Assembly (NCBI RefSeq): GCF_901521055.1
Contig: NZ_CABEGA010000023.1
Span: forward strand, 1 to 59,796
Length of the DNA: 59,796 nt
Direction: 5' to 3'
Origin: Cellulomonas hominis
GTDB taxonomy: Bacteria; Actinomycetota; Actinomycetes; Actinomycetales; Cellulomonadaceae
The notes beneath the pieces are model-generated. The model made no database searches. It was not told the DNA's origin and saw only the letters and a program-made list of their open reading frames with translations. The position numbers and the translations under genes were made by a program. This document shows, one piece after another, positions 18,596 through 27,258 of the stretch. Positions within the stretch are counted from its first letter, which is position 1. Each line of letters opens with the position of its first letter.

Positions 18596-19520
18596 CCTCG
18601 GAGGCCACCAGCTCCAGGTGGTCCAGGTCCTGCAGGTCCAGCACCTGCAGGTAGACCCGGCTCACGCCGAGCTCGGCCAGCGAGCCCAGGCGGTCGACGA
18701 TCGCGGTGGTGGTCCCGGCGATCCCGACCTCACGGAGCTCCACCGGGTCGCGGCCGATCGCGGCGGCGCGGCGGTCCACCTCGGCGTCGTCCCGGCCGGC
18801 CGCCAGCACCAGCGCCACCGACATCGTCAGCGACTCCGGGTCGCGGCCGATCGCCCGGCAGGCCTCCCGGACCGTCTCGAGCTTCTCGCCGACCTGGTCC
18901 AGGGGCGGGAACGACAGGTTGAACTCCGACGCGAACCGCGCGGCCAGCGCCGGCGTCCGCTTCGGGCCCAGGCCGCCGACGATCACCGGCACGCCCGCCC
19001 GCGACGGGTCGAGCGGCGAGGTCTGCACGGGCTTCGGCAGCGCCGGGCTGTCGGTCAGCGTGTAGTGCTCACCCGCGTAGGAGAACCGCTCCCCGACCGG
19101 GGTCCCCCACAGGCCGGTGACGATCTCGAGCTGCTCGGTCAGCGGGCCGAACCGCTTCTCCGGGAACGGGATGCCGTACGCGGCGTGCTCCTGCGCGAAC
19201 CAGCCGGCGCCCAGGCCGAGCTCCACCCGGCCGCCGGACATCTGGTCCACCTGCGCGACCTGGATGGCCAGCACGCCCGGGTGCCGGAACGTCGCCGACG
19301 TGACCAGCGTGCCGAGGCGGACCCGGCTGGTCTCGCGCGCCAGGCCCGCGAGGGTCGTCCACGCGTCGGTCGGGCCGGGCAGGCCGTCCCCGCCCATCGT
19401 CAGGTAGTGGTCGGAGCGGAAGAAGGCGTCGAAGCCCAGGTCCTCGGTGGCGCGCGCGACGGCGAGGATGTCGTCGTAGGTGGCGCCCTGCTGCGGTTCG
19501 GTGAAGATCCTCAAGTCCAT
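18576..19520 (-). CDS. LLM-class F420-dependent oxidoreductase
   Basis: Luciferase-like monooxygenase fold (TIM barrel) protein, 314 residues. It opens MDLRIFTEPQQGATYDDIL and contains FFRSDHYLTMGG, LGTLVTSATFRHPGVLA and SGGRVELGLGAGWFAQEH, the standard pattern of F420-dependent LLM oxidoreductases in Actinobacteria. The redox substrate cannot be told from sequence. The ATG start is placed at the conserved N-terminus; an upstream frame extension was rejected as antisense to other sequence. Single gene. Confidence 0.9.
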   Translation of the reverse strand: MDLRIFTEPQQGATYDDILAVARATEDLGFDAFFRSDHYLTMGGDGLPGPTDAWTTLAGLARETSRVRLGTLVTSATFRHPGVLAIQVAQVDQMSGGRVELGLGAGWFAQEHAAYGIPFPEKRFGPLTEQLEIVTGLWGTPVGERFSYAGEHYTLTDSPALPKPVQTSPLDPSRAGVPVIVGGLGPKRTPALAARFASEFNLSFPPLDQVGEKLETVREACRAIGRDPESLTMSVALVLAAGRDDAEVDRRAAAIGRDPVELREVGIAGTTTAIVDRLGSLAELGVSRVYLQVLDLQDLDHLELVASEVMPQVR

Positions 19521-19579
19521 GCGGCCGAGCCTTTCACGTCGCCCGCCCGGCCCGCGCGTCCGGCGGTACCGTCGGGGAC

Positions 19580-19813
19580 GTGCTGCGCAGCGTCCGGTGG
19601 TCGAGCCTCGCCGTCGTGGTCGGTGCCCTCGCGCTGACCGTGGTCTGCGCGGTGATCGCCCTGCGCGGGCGGCCGTGGGCGCTGGTGGTCGGCGTGGTGT
19701 GCGCCGCGACAGCCGTGCGGGAGGTCCGCGCGCTGCGCCGGCTGGACCGTGGGCGTGGGGCGGACCGCGGGCGTGGGCCGGACCGCGGGCGCGGTCGGGC
19801 CGTGAGACGGTGA
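19580..19813 (+). CDS. Small two-helix membrane protein
   Basis: 77-residue protein with a GTG start, two predicted membrane helices (about residues 9-27 and 32-47) and a basic, arginine-rich tail made of 15-base tandem repeats (DRGRGADRGRGPDRGRG). The stop is only four bases before the DUF1684 gene, so they are probably co-transcribed. No family recognised; the tail repeat suggests recent slippage. Confidence 0.6.
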   Translation: MLRSVRWSSLAVVVGALALTVVCAVIALRGRPWALVVGVVCAATAVREVRALRRLDRGRGADRGRGPDRGRGRAVRR

Positions 19814-19817
19814 GGGC

Positions 19818-20477
19818 ATGGTGACGCAGCTCGGTCTCGCGCTCGACGCGCTGGCCGTCGCCGACTGGCGGCGCCGGACCGCCCAGACCTACGCCGACGT
19901 GCGCCGCATCGCCCAGGACGACCCCGCCGCCGCGCACGCCGAGTGGGTCGCCCGCCGCGACGAGCTGTTCGCCGACCACGCCGCGTCCCCGCTGCGACCG
20001 GCGGCCAAGGCGGTGTTCACCGGGCTCGACGTCGCCCCGTACGACCCGGCGTTCCGGTTCGAGGTGCGGGTGCGCGCGACCTCCGCGCAGCGCCTCGAGG
20101 TCGCGACCGGGACCGACGGCGTCGTGCCCTTCGACCGGGTCGGCCGCGTGGAGCTGGACGAGCTCGGCGTGCTGTCGGTGTGGGCGCTGCGCACCTACGG
20201 CGGCGGCATCTTCGTCCCGGTGAAGGACCGCACGGCCGGGCGCGAGACCTACGGCGGCGGGCGGTACCTGCTCGACACGGTGAAGGGCGCGGACCTCGGG
20301 CGGGCGCCCGACGGCGGCCTCGTCCTCGACCTGAACTTCGCCTACAACCCGTCCTGCGCGTACGACCCCGCCTGGGCGTGCCCCCTGGCCACCCGCGGCA
20401 ACGTGCTCGCCGCCGAGGTGCCGGTGGGCGAGCGGCGCCCGGACCCGAAGCTCGTGGCGGACTTCGACCTGGAGTAG
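19818..20477 (+). CDS. DUF1684 domain protein
   Basis: 219-residue DUF1684 protein. The family signature is near the end: LDLNFAYNPSCAYD followed by WACPLATRGN, preceded by TYGGGIFVPVKDRTAG and ETYGGGRYLLDTVKG. No signal peptide; cytoplasmic. The biochemical role of the family is not established. ATG start with GTGAGGG upstream, immediately behind the small membrane protein gene. Confidence 0.9.
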   Translation: MVTQLGLALDALAVADWRRRTAQTYADVRRIAQDDPAAAHAEWVARRDELFADHAASPLRPAAKAVFTGLDVAPYDPAFRFEVRVRATSAQRLEVATGTDGVVPFDRVGRVELDELGVLSVWALRTYGGGIFVPVKDRTAGRETYGGGRYLLDTVKGADLGRAPDGGLVLDLNFAYNPSCAYDPAWACPLATRGNVLAAEVPVGERRPDPKLVADFDLE

Positions 20478-20533
20478 CGGCCCCGCCCGGACGTCGGCGC
20501 CGCGCCGCCCGGGGCGGCACCTACGCTGACCCG

Positions 20534-20980
20534 GTGCCCGTGACGATCGAGACCCGCACCGCCGCCGACATCACCGCCGCTGAGCTGTACCCGCTGCTGC
20601 GGCTCCGCGTCGACGTGTTCGTGGTCGAGCAGGACTGCCCCTACCCGGACCTGGACGGGCAGGACCTGCTGCCGGACACGCTCCAGGTCTGGGCGCACGA
20701 CGACGGCGAGCTGCTCGGCTGCATCCGGGTGCTGCGTGCCGACGGGGACGCGCCGGCGATCGGGCGGGTGGCGACGGCCGAGGCCGCGCGCGGCCGGGGC
20801 GTGGCTGCCGCGCTGATCCGGCACGGCATCACGCTGTGCCGGCCGGACGCGACGATCCACCTGCACGCGCAGGCGCACCTGGAGCAGTGGTACGCACGGT
20901 TCGGCTTCGAGCGCGCCGGGGAGACCTACGACGAGGACGGCATCCCGCACGTGCCGATGACGCGCCGCCCGGTCGTCTGA
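20534..20980 (+). CDS. ElaA-type GNAT acetyltransferase
   Basis: 148-residue GCN5-related N-acetyltransferase of the ElaA subgroup: LLRLRVDVFVVEQDCPYPDLDG, the acetyl-CoA loop IGRVATAEAARGRGVAAAL, and HLHAQAHLEQWYARFGF. Substrate unknown. The GTG start at 20534 is the first of two in-frame GTGs (the other at 20540). It is convergent with the Nei/Fpg gene, 33 bases away. Confidence 0.88.
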   Translation: MPVTIETRTAADITAAELYPLLRLRVDVFVVEQDCPYPDLDGQDLLPDTLQVWAHDDGELLGCIRVLRADGDAPAIGRVATAEAARGRGVAAALIRHGITLCRPDATIHLHAQAHLEQWYARFGFERAGETYDEDGIPHVPMTRRPVV

Positions 20981-21013
20981 CTCCGGGCCGCGTGGCCTGC
21001 GGGGTCGCCGGGG

Positions 21014-22051
21014 TCAGCGCTGGCAGGTCGGGCACCAGTAGAGCTTGCGCCCGGCCATCTCCTCGACCGCGACGGGGTTGCCGCACGTCCGGCACGGCTC
21101 ACCGGCCCGCCCGTACACCCAGTGACGCACCTCCGGGTCGCGCAGCGCCTCCGCCCGGCCGGCCTCGTCCAGGTCCTCGCGCGTGATCATCACCCCGGTA
21201 CGGATGCCGTCCGCCAGGAGCGCCGACCAGTCGTCCCACAGGGCCCGGGCGGTCTCGGCCGGGACCTTCTTGCCGGGGACGTGCGGGTCGAGGCGGGCGC
21301 GGTACAGCAGCTCCGCGCGGTAGATGTTCCCGATCCCGGCGACGACCGCCTGGTCCATCAGCAGCTGGCCGACCGGGGTGCCGCGGGCCGTCAGCCGCTG
21401 CACCATGACGTCCGCCGCGGTGCCGGCACCCGGGGCCATGGCATCGGCCACCGAGCGCCCACCGGCTCCGGCGCCTGCGTCGAGCACCGCACCGGTCGCC
21501 GCCGCCACCGCGTGCGGGTCGGCCATGCGCGCGCGCACGTCGTCCTCCACCGAGGGGTCCGGGCCCAGCTTCGCCAGCGCCGCCGCCGTCGCGGCGGGGT
21601 CGAGCACCTCGCACGCCGTGGGCCCCCGCAGGTCCGCGACGGTGGCCTCCGTGGCGAGCCGCACCCGCACCTGGCCGACCGGGGCGGGCGGGAAGTCCTC
21701 GACCTCCGCGCCCTCGTCGCCCTCGCGCTCCCCCTCGCCCATCCGCACCGAGCGGCGGACCCGGGGTGCCCCGAGGCTCGCGACCGCCCCCGTGCCGTCG
21801 ACCAGCGGGGAGACGACGCCGAAGAAGTCCCACGCCCCGTACAGCCCCAGGTGCACCCGCAGCACGTGGCCGCCCTCGAAGCCGAGGAACAGCTGCTTGC
21901 CGACGGCCGCCGACGTGAGGAGCTCCCGGCCGTCGAGCAGCGCGGCACCGGCGGCGAACCGGCCCTGCGGCGACGACACGGCGACGCGGTGCCCGACGAA
22001 GTCACGGGCGAACTGGCGGGCGATGCGGTGGACGGTGTGACCCTCGGGCAT
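21014..22051 (-). CDS. nei: Nei/Fpg-family DNA glycosylase-AP lyase
   Basis: Base-excision repair glycosylase removing oxidised bases and cleaving the abasic site; 345 residues. Catalytic Pro2 and Glu3 are in MPEGHTVHR, typical of the actinobacterial Nei branch, and Lys52 is in VGKQLF. The H2TH region is QLLMDQAVVAGIGNIYRAELL. A zinc finger at C320, C323, C340 and C343 closes the protein. An acidic insertion (about residues 105-120) lengthens it beyond the usual 260-290. ATG start at the invariant N-terminus is certain because Pro2 is the nucleophile. Confidence 0.95.
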   Translation of the reverse strand: MPEGHTVHRIARQFARDFVGHRVAVSSPQGRFAAGAALLDGRELLTSAAVGKQLFLGFEGGHVLRVHLGLYGAWDFFGVVSPLVDGTGAVASLGAPRVRRSVRMGEGEREGDEGAEVEDFPPAPVGQVRVRLATEATVADLRGPTACEVLDPAATAAALAKLGPDPSVEDDVRARMADPHAVAAATGAVLDAGAGAGGRSVADAMAPGAGTAADVMVQRLTARGTPVGQLLMDQAVVAGIGNIYRAELLYRARLDPHVPGKKVPAETARALWDDWSALLADGIRTGVMITREDLDEAGRAEALRDPEVRHWVYGRAGEPCRTCGNPVAVEEMAGRKLYWCPTCQR

Positions 22052-22167
22052 CTGCCCAGGCTAGGCCGCACGTGTGACACGCGCGCCGGGTCTCGGCGGT
22101 CGAGGTCGGTCCGTGGGAGCGCTGGGCGCGCGGGCGCCGGTACCCGGCCCACCCGGCCTGACCCGCG

Positions 22168-22368
22168 TCAGTCGTCCCAGAACGCGGTCCACACGCCGAC
22201 GGCCAGCGCCACGGCCGCCAGCGCGACCGCCGCCCACATCGCCGCGGACCACGACCAGCCGGCCGCGACGTCGGCGAGCACGTCCCGGCCCGGGACGACG
22301 GCGCGCGCGACGGCCGAGACGACGCGCAGCAGGAGCTCGACCACCACGTCGACCGTCCGGCTCAGCAC
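22168..22368 (-). CDS. Possible small membrane protein
   Basis: 66 residues from a GTG. An amphipathic valine/leucine-rich helix (about 5-23) and one clear membrane helix near the C-terminus (AAMWAAVALAAVALAVGVW) are visible. No good ribosome site is seen before this GTG or before an ATG at 22419 that would add 17 residues. It fills an otherwise empty stretch upstream of the next plus-strand gene. Tentative. Confidence 0.4.
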   Translation of the reverse strand: MLSRTVDVVVELLLRVVSAVARAVVPGRDVLADVAAGWSWSAAMWAAVALAAVALAVGVWTAFWDD

Positions 22369-22565
22369 GCGGGCCGCCGGGCGGGGACGTCGGCGCAGGT
22401 CATGGGCACATCCTCGCATCCACAGGCGGCGTTCAGGAAGCACGCAGCGGGCCCGAGGCACCTGACCGAGAGGGCGCACGGGTCGGACGTCCCCCGGGGC
22501 CCTCGCCGCGCCTGAGACGATGAACCCGCTGCCGCACCACCGACCGGATCGACAGGGTTCCCGCC

Positions 22566-23279
22566 ATGACCACCACGCCGCCCGCCACCGCACCCGCCCC
22601 CGCACCGAGCACCGCCCGGAGCCGCCGCGCGATCGCCGCCGTCGTCGTCGTCGCCCTCGTCGCCCTCGGGGTGGCGGCCGCCGTCCTCCTCGGCCAGCAG
22701 CGGGAGGACCCGGCGGCGCTGGCCCGGCTCGACTCCGCGAGCGCGGCGCTGGAGCAGACCCGGACCGACCTCGGGCAGATCACCGACATGTCCGACGAGT
22801 GGCTCGAGACCCGGGCGGACGACGCCGACCCCGAGCTGCTCGCCGCGCTCGCCGACGCGCACGACGCCGCCGTGTCCTTCGACGCGTCCACGCCCACGGA
22901 GGGCTCGGCCGAGGAGCGCGCGGCGGAGGCGGCGGAGCGCGCGGAGACCGGGTCCGGGCTCGTCACGGCGGTGAACGACGCCATCGGCGCCATCGCGACC
23001 GCCGACTACTACGCCGAGGTCGCCGAGGCGGTGACCCTGTACGAGCAGGCACGGGCGGAGCTGGACGCGTCGGCGGCCGCCGGGCAGCAGGCTCTGGCTA
23101 CCGGCACGGGCAGCCCGGCGGCGCAGGATTCGCTGCGGGCGGCGCTCGACGCGGCGGCGGCGGTGCCCGCCGTCGACGTCACCACGGACGACATCGACAT
23201 CGTGCTCCGCGGGACGACGCCGGTGCAGGACGCCAAGGCGGCCGTGGACGCGGCGACGGCCGCGCTCGCGGCGTCCTGA
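22566..23279 (+). CDS. Hypothetical single-pass, alanine-rich extracellular protein
   Basis: 237 residues. A threonine/proline-rich cytoplasmic start is followed by a basic stop (SRRAIA) and a membrane helix at about 21-43 ([21 protein letters not shown]). The extracellular part is strongly alanine- and acid-rich and probably helical or coiled coil, with DSASAALEQTRTDLGQITDM near its start. No domain recognised. ATG with AGGG upstream. Confidence 0.7.
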   Translation: MTTTPPATAPAPAPSTARSRRAIAAVVVVALVALGVAAAVLLGQQREDPAALARLDSASAALEQTRTDLGQITDMSDEWLETRADDADPELLAALADAHDAAVSFDASTPTEGSAEERAAEAAERAETGSGLVTAVNDAIGAIATADYYAEVAEAVTLYEQARAELDASAAAGQQALATGTGSPAAQDSLRAALDAAAAVPAVDVTTDDIDIVLRGTTPVQDAKAAVDAATAALAAS

Positions 23280-23289
23280 GCGCGGCGGG

Positions 23290-23859
23290 TCAGGCCGGCA
23301 GCTCCGACGGCGCGTAGACCAGGCGGACGACGCCGGTCGGGTACACGTCCGAGCGCAGCAGCCGCAGCGGGTAGACCGACTCGCCCTCGTCGAACAGCCG
23401 CTGACCGTGCCGCGCTGCCACCGGGTGCACGAGCAGCCGCAGCTCGTCGAGCAGGCCCGCGGCGAGCAGCTGCCGCACCACCGACAGCGACCCCGGGACC
23501 AGGACCTTGCCGACCCCCGGCTGGGCCTTGAGCGCCGTCACGGCGTCGACCAGGTCGCCCTCGAGCCGCTCGGCGTTCCGCCAGCCCAGCTCCTGCGACC
23601 CGCGGGTGACCACGACCTTGCGCGTGTCGCCGAGCTCCGCCGCGAACGCGGCGTCCTCGCCGCCCGCCGCCTCCCGCTCCGGCCACGCGCCCACGAAGCT
23701 GTCGAACGTGACGCGCCCGATCAGCAGCACGTCGGTGCCCTCGTAGTCCTCGCCGACCGCGGCGCCCATGTGCTCGTCGAAGTACGGGAAGTGCCAGGCG
23801 GGGTCGATCTCCGCGACGCCGTCGAGCGAGATGAACAGGGTCGAGACGATCGTCGCCAT
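23290..23859 (-). CDS. Dihydrofolate-reductase-like protein (RibD C-terminal fold)
   Basis: 189-residue member of the RibD_C/DHFR-like family of small NADPH-dependent reductases: STLFISLDGVAE at the start, GRVTFDSFVGAWP, and VPGSLSVVRQLLAAGLLDELRLLVHPV near the end. Such stand-alone proteins are common in Actinobacteria and their substrates are unknown; true folate reduction is unlikely. ATG start with CCGGAGGA upstream. A perfect 32-base palindrome lies 17 bases upstream of this start. Confidence 0.88.
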   Translation of the reverse strand: MATIVSTLFISLDGVAEIDPAWHFPYFDEHMGAAVGEDYEGTDVLLIGRVTFDSFVGAWPEREAAGGEDAAFAAELGDTRKVVVTRGSQELGWRNAERLEGDLVDAVTALKAQPGVGKVLVPGSLSVVRQLLAAGLLDELRLLVHPVAARHGQRLFDEGESVYPLRLLRSDVYPTGVVRLVYAPSELPA

Positions 23860-23876
23860 CGCGGGTCCTCCGGATC

Positions 23877-23908
23877 GGTGCGGTGCGGCAGCGCTGCCGC
23901 ACCGCACC
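23877..23908. repeat. Perfect 32-bp palindrome in divergent promoter region
   Basis: Uninterrupted palindrome with 16-base arms (23877-23892 and 23893-23908) and no spacer, between the divergent DHFR-like and SNF2 genes. It contains repeated GGTGCGG steps. Its position, 17 bases upstream of one start and 81 upstream of the other, suits an operator; a cruciform-forming repeat is the alternative. Confidence 0.85.
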
Positions 23909-23988
23909 CATCTCACCGCACCCCCGCATCACGGGGCCAGACCCCGGGGCGTGACGGGACCGTCGGACCCCTGTGACAGGATCTCGGC

Positions 23989-26900
23989 GTGCCACCCCAC
24001 GACCCCGCCGCGACGCCTGCCGGCGGGTCGGGCGACGCGTGGCGCGACGTCCTGGACGGGCTCCTGGCGTGGGGCGGCACCGCGCGCGAGGCCCCGCGTT
24101 CACGGCGGTCGGCCCTCCAGTTCGAGCTGCGGGAGCTGACCCCGCACACCCGCGACCGGTGGAACGGGCCGACGTCCCGCACGGTCGCGCCGCCCGGTGC
24201 GAAGGGCCGCGCGGACGGGCCGCCGGGCAACGGCGAGCACCGCCTCGGCATCCGGCCGGTCGTGCGGTCCGACCGGGGCTGGACGCGCGGCAACGTCACG
24301 TGGTCGACGCTGCCGCACATGCAGGCGCGGCTCGACCTGGACCCCGAGCAGCACCGGTGGTTCTGCCAGGTCGGGGCCCTGCACCGCGCCGCCGGCCCGG
24401 CGCTGCCCGGCAGCGACCCCGCGTGGATCTACCTGGACGAGTTCGTGAACCCCGTGCTGTGGGAGCTGCTGGCGCAGGCGCGGTCGCTCGGCATCCCGTT
24501 CGTCGGGTCCGGTGCCGGGGCGAGCGTGCGGGTGGCCTCGCTCGCACGGCTGAGCCTCGACGCCACCCGCGCCGGCGAGGGCATCCGGGTCAGCGCGCGA
24601 CTCACCGTGGACGACGAGCCCGTGCCGGTGCACGACGCGCACGCCATCGGGGCCCACGGCGTGTACGTCGTCGACCTCGCGCACCCGCGGACCCTGGTGC
24701 TCGCCCCGACGGACGCGCCGCTCGACCCCCGGCAGCTCGCCCTGCTCGGGGCCCCGGGCGGCCGGAGCGTCGCCGACGCCCTGCGGGACGGCGTGGTCGT
24801 GCCGGCGGACCGGTCGGAGGAGTTCCTCCGCGAGCACCTGCCGGCCCTGCGCGCGGGCCTGGAGGTCGGCAGCTCCGACGGCACCGTGACGCTGCCGCCG
24901 CCCGCACCGCCGACGCTCGTGCTGACTGTCCGGTACGGCGCGCAGGACGTGGTGGACCTCAGCTGGAGGTGGGACGCCCACGCGCGGTCGGGGCCTGCCC
25001 CGGACCCGCGCAGGCTGCTGCCGCGGGGCGTCGTCCCGGCGGCGTGGTGGGCGGACGGCGAGGACCTGCCCGTGCCGGTGACCCTGCGGGACGTCGACGC
25101 GGCGGAGTTCGTCGCGACGTCGCTGCCCCGGATCGCCCGGCGCCGCGGCGTGCGCGTGGACGCCGTCGGGGAGGACCCCGACTACCGCGAGCTGCGCGGC
25201 GCCCCGGTGCTGACCATCACCACGCAGCCCACCGACCAGAACGACTGGTTCGACCTGGGCGTCACCGTGACCGTCGAGGGGCGCACCGTCCCGTTCGTGC
25301 CGCTGTTCTCCGCGCTGGCCAAGGGCCGCACCAAGCTGCTGCTCGTGGACCGGACGTACCTCTCGCTCGACCACCCGGCGCTCGAGCCGCTCGCCGCGCT
25401 CATCGCCGAGGCGCAGGACCTCGCCGAGTGGGAGACGGGCCTGCGGATCAGCCGGCACCAGACGACGCTGTGGCGGGAGCTCGAGGAGCTCGCCGACGAG
25501 GTCGAGACCGCCGAGCCGTGGCGCGCGCTGCTCGACGAGGCCGACGCCCCGCGCGCGACGCCGCTGCCCCGGGGCCTGCGGGCCGAGCTGCGGCCGTACC
25601 AGGTCGAGGGGTTCGCCTGGCTCGCGTTCCTGTGGCGGCACCGGCTCGGCGGCGTGCTGGCCGACGACATGGGGCTCGGCAAGACGGTGCAGTGCCTCGC
25701 GCTGGTGCAGCACGCCGTCGAGACCCGGCCGGCCGACGAGCCGCCGCGGCCGTTCCTCGTGGTCGCGCCCACCTCGGTCGTGCCGAACTGGGTCACCGAG
25801 GCCGCGCGGTTCACGCCCGGGCTCACCGTCCGGCGGGTCGCCGCGACCGAGGCCGCGAGCGCCAGCACGGTCGCGGAGGTCGCCGCGGGGGCCGACGTCG
25901 TCGTCACCAGCTACGCGCTGCTGCGGCTCGACGCCGCCGCCTACCGGGACGTCGCCTGGGCGGGGCTGCTGCTCGACGAGGCGCAGCAGGTGAAGAACCC
26001 GGCCGCGCGGGTGCACGAGGCCGCGCGCGACCTCGCCGTGCCGTTCACGGTGGCGGTCACCGGCACCCCGGTCGAGAACTCGCTCACCGAGCTGCACGCC
26101 CTGCTGTCGCTCACCACGCCGGGGCTGCTGCCGTCCGCGCGCCGGTTCGGCGACCAGTACGTCCGGCCGATCGAGGGCGTGCACCAGGGGATCTCCGGCG
26201 GCGAGGGCGCCGGGGAGGTGCCGGCCGACCTGGAGCGGATCCGCTCGCAGCGGCTCGACCGGCTCCGGCGGCGGATCCGGCCGTTCATGCTGCGCCGCAC
26301 GAAGGACCTGGTCGCCGCCGACCTGCCGGAGAAGCAGGAGCAGGTGCTCACCGTGGAGCTCGGCCCGACGCACCGAGCGCTGTACGACCGCTACCTGCAG
26401 CTGGAGCGGCAGAAGGTCCTCGGGCTCGTCGACGACCTGGACCGGCAGCGGTTCATCGTCTACCGCTCCCTGACGCTGCTGCGCATGCTCGCGCTCGACG
26501 CCACGCTGATCGACCCGTCCGCCACCGGGGTCCCGTCGGCGAAGATCGACGCCCTGCTCGAGCAGCTCGAGGACGTGGTCGCCGAGGGCCACCGCGCCCT
26601 GGTGTTCAGCCAGTTCACGTCCTACCTGGCGCTCGTCGCCGACCGGCTGACGGCCGCCGGGACGGACTTCGCGTACCTCGACGGCTCCACCACCCGGCGG
26701 TCCGACGTGATCGACGGGTTCCGCACCGGGGACGCGCCGGTGTTCCTGCTCAGCCTCAAGGCCGGCGGCACCGGGCTGAACCTCACCGAGGCCGACTACG
26801 TCTTCCTGCTCGACCCGTGGTGGAACCCCGCCGCCGAGCAGCAGGCGATCGACCGGGCGCACCGCATCGGCCAGCACAGGAACGTCATGGTGTACCGCCT

Positions 26901-27039
26901 GATCGCGGCGGGCACGATCGAGGAGAAGGTCGTGGCGCTCCAGGCCCGGAAGTCCGCGCTGGTGGACGCCGTGATCGACGACGGGGACCTGTTCGGGACG
27001 GCGCTGACCCCGGACGAGGTGCGCGAGCTGCTCGCCTGA
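23989..27039 (+). CDS. SNF2-family DEAD/DEAH-box helicase-like ATPase
   Basis: 1016-residue Swi2/Snf2 ATPase with a GTG start. The first ~520 residues are a divergent N-terminal region; the RecA-like motor follows. Walker A is DDMGLGKT (559-566), Walker B DEAQ (663-666), motif III VTGTPVENS, and motifs V-VI GGTGLNL and DRAHRIGQ, with HRIGQ at about 958-962. The family remodels or translocates on DNA using ATP. No methylase, SWIM-domain or defence partner is adjacent, so a role in repair or transcription is as likely as defence. The last ~46 bases are duplicated, with four changes, 1.77 kb downstream. Confidence 0.93.
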   Translation: MPPHDPAATPAGGSGDAWRDVLDGLLAWGGTAREAPRSRRSALQFELRELTPHTRDRWNGPTSRTVAPPGAKGRADGPPGNGEHRLGIRPVVRSDRGWTRGNVTWSTLPHMQARLDLDPEQHRWFCQVGALHRAAGPALPGSDPAWIYLDEFVNPVLWELLAQARSLGIPFVGSGAGASVRVASLARLSLDATRAGEGIRVSARLTVDDEPVPVHDAHAIGAHGVYVVDLAHPRTLVLAPTDAPLDPRQLALLGAPGGRSVADALRDGVVVPADRSEEFLREHLPALRAGLEVGSSDGTVTLPPPAPPTLVLTVRYGAQDVVDLSWRWDAHARSGPAPDPRRLLPRGVVPAAWWADGEDLPVPVTLRDVDAAEFVATSLPRIARRRGVRVDAVGEDPDYRELRGAPVLTITTQPTDQNDWFDLGVTVTVEGRTVPFVPLFSALAKGRTKLLLVDRTYLSLDHPALEPLAALIAEAQDLAEWETGLRISRHQTTLWRELEELADEVETAEPWRALLDEADAPRATPLPRGLRAELRPYQVEGFAWLAFLWRHRLGGVLADDMGLGKTVQCLALVQHAVETRPADEPPRPFLVVAPTSVVPNWVTEAARFTPGLTVRRVAATEAASASTVAEVAAGADVVVTSYALLRLDAAAYRDVAWAGLLLDEAQQVKNPAARVHEAARDLAVPFTVAVTGTPVENSLTELHALLSLTTPGLLPSARRFGDQYVRPIEGVHQGISGGEGAGEVPADLERIRSQRLDRLRRRIRPFMLRRTKDLVAADLPEKQEQVLTVELGPTHRALYDRYLQLERQKVLGLVDDLDRQRFIVYRSLTLLRMLALDATLIDPSATGVPSAKIDALLEQLEDVVAEGHRALVFSQFTSYLALVADRLTAAGTDFAYLDGSTTRRSDVIDGFRTGDAPVFLLSLKAGGTGLNLTEADYVFLLDPWWNPAAEQQAIDRAHRIGQHRNVMVYRLIAAGTIEEKVVALQARKSALVDAVIDDGDLFGTALTPDEVRELLA

Positions 27040-27082
27040 GGCGCCGCACGCGCCCCACGCGCCGCGGGGCTACCCGCGAGCC

Positions 27083-27149
27083 CGCCGAGATGGCAGAACG
27101 GGCCTGCGCCCGGGCAGGCCGGCACAGGCGCGCGCTGTCATCTCGGCGC
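27083..27149. repeat. Hairpin element, copy 1
   Basis: 67-base element with a 14-base stem (27083-27096 with 27135-27148, one G.T wobble) around a GC-rich loop that can itself fold (7-base arms). A second copy of the same length and about 88% identity lies at 28839-28905. Both follow a copy of the SNF2 gene 3' end. It could be a terminator or a REP-like dispersed element. Confidence 0.85.
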
Positions 27150-27191
27150 CAGGGGCGCGCGGGCGTCCGCGGCCTGCCGGACGGGTCGTGC

Positions 27192-27218
27192 TGTCACACG
27201 CAGGCGCCGGTCGGTGTC
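27192..27218 (+). promoter_or_regulatory. ECF41-type promoter upstream of the CMD gene
   Basis: TGTCACA at 27192-27198, 16 bases, then TGTC at 27215-27218. The known ECF41 promoter is TGTCACA-N15-17-CGTC, so only one position differs. It lies 41 bases upstream of the CMD start, and the ECF41 sigma gene is next in the operon, which fits autoregulation. Confidence 0.7.
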
Positions 27219-27258
27219 TTCATGTCGGAGCACCGGACCCAACCCCGAAGGAGTGGAC

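Noticed and set aside
22114..22127. CebR-like TGGGAGCGCTGGGC
   Set aside because: Only one half fits the palindrome, and the nearby genes are DNA repair and hypothetical proteins. Likely chance at this GC content.
23989..27039. SNF2 helicase as part of a phage-defence system (DISARM or similar)
   Set aside because: No methylase, phospholipase-D nuclease or other defence partner is adjacent. The neighbours are a reductase and a sigma-factor cassette.
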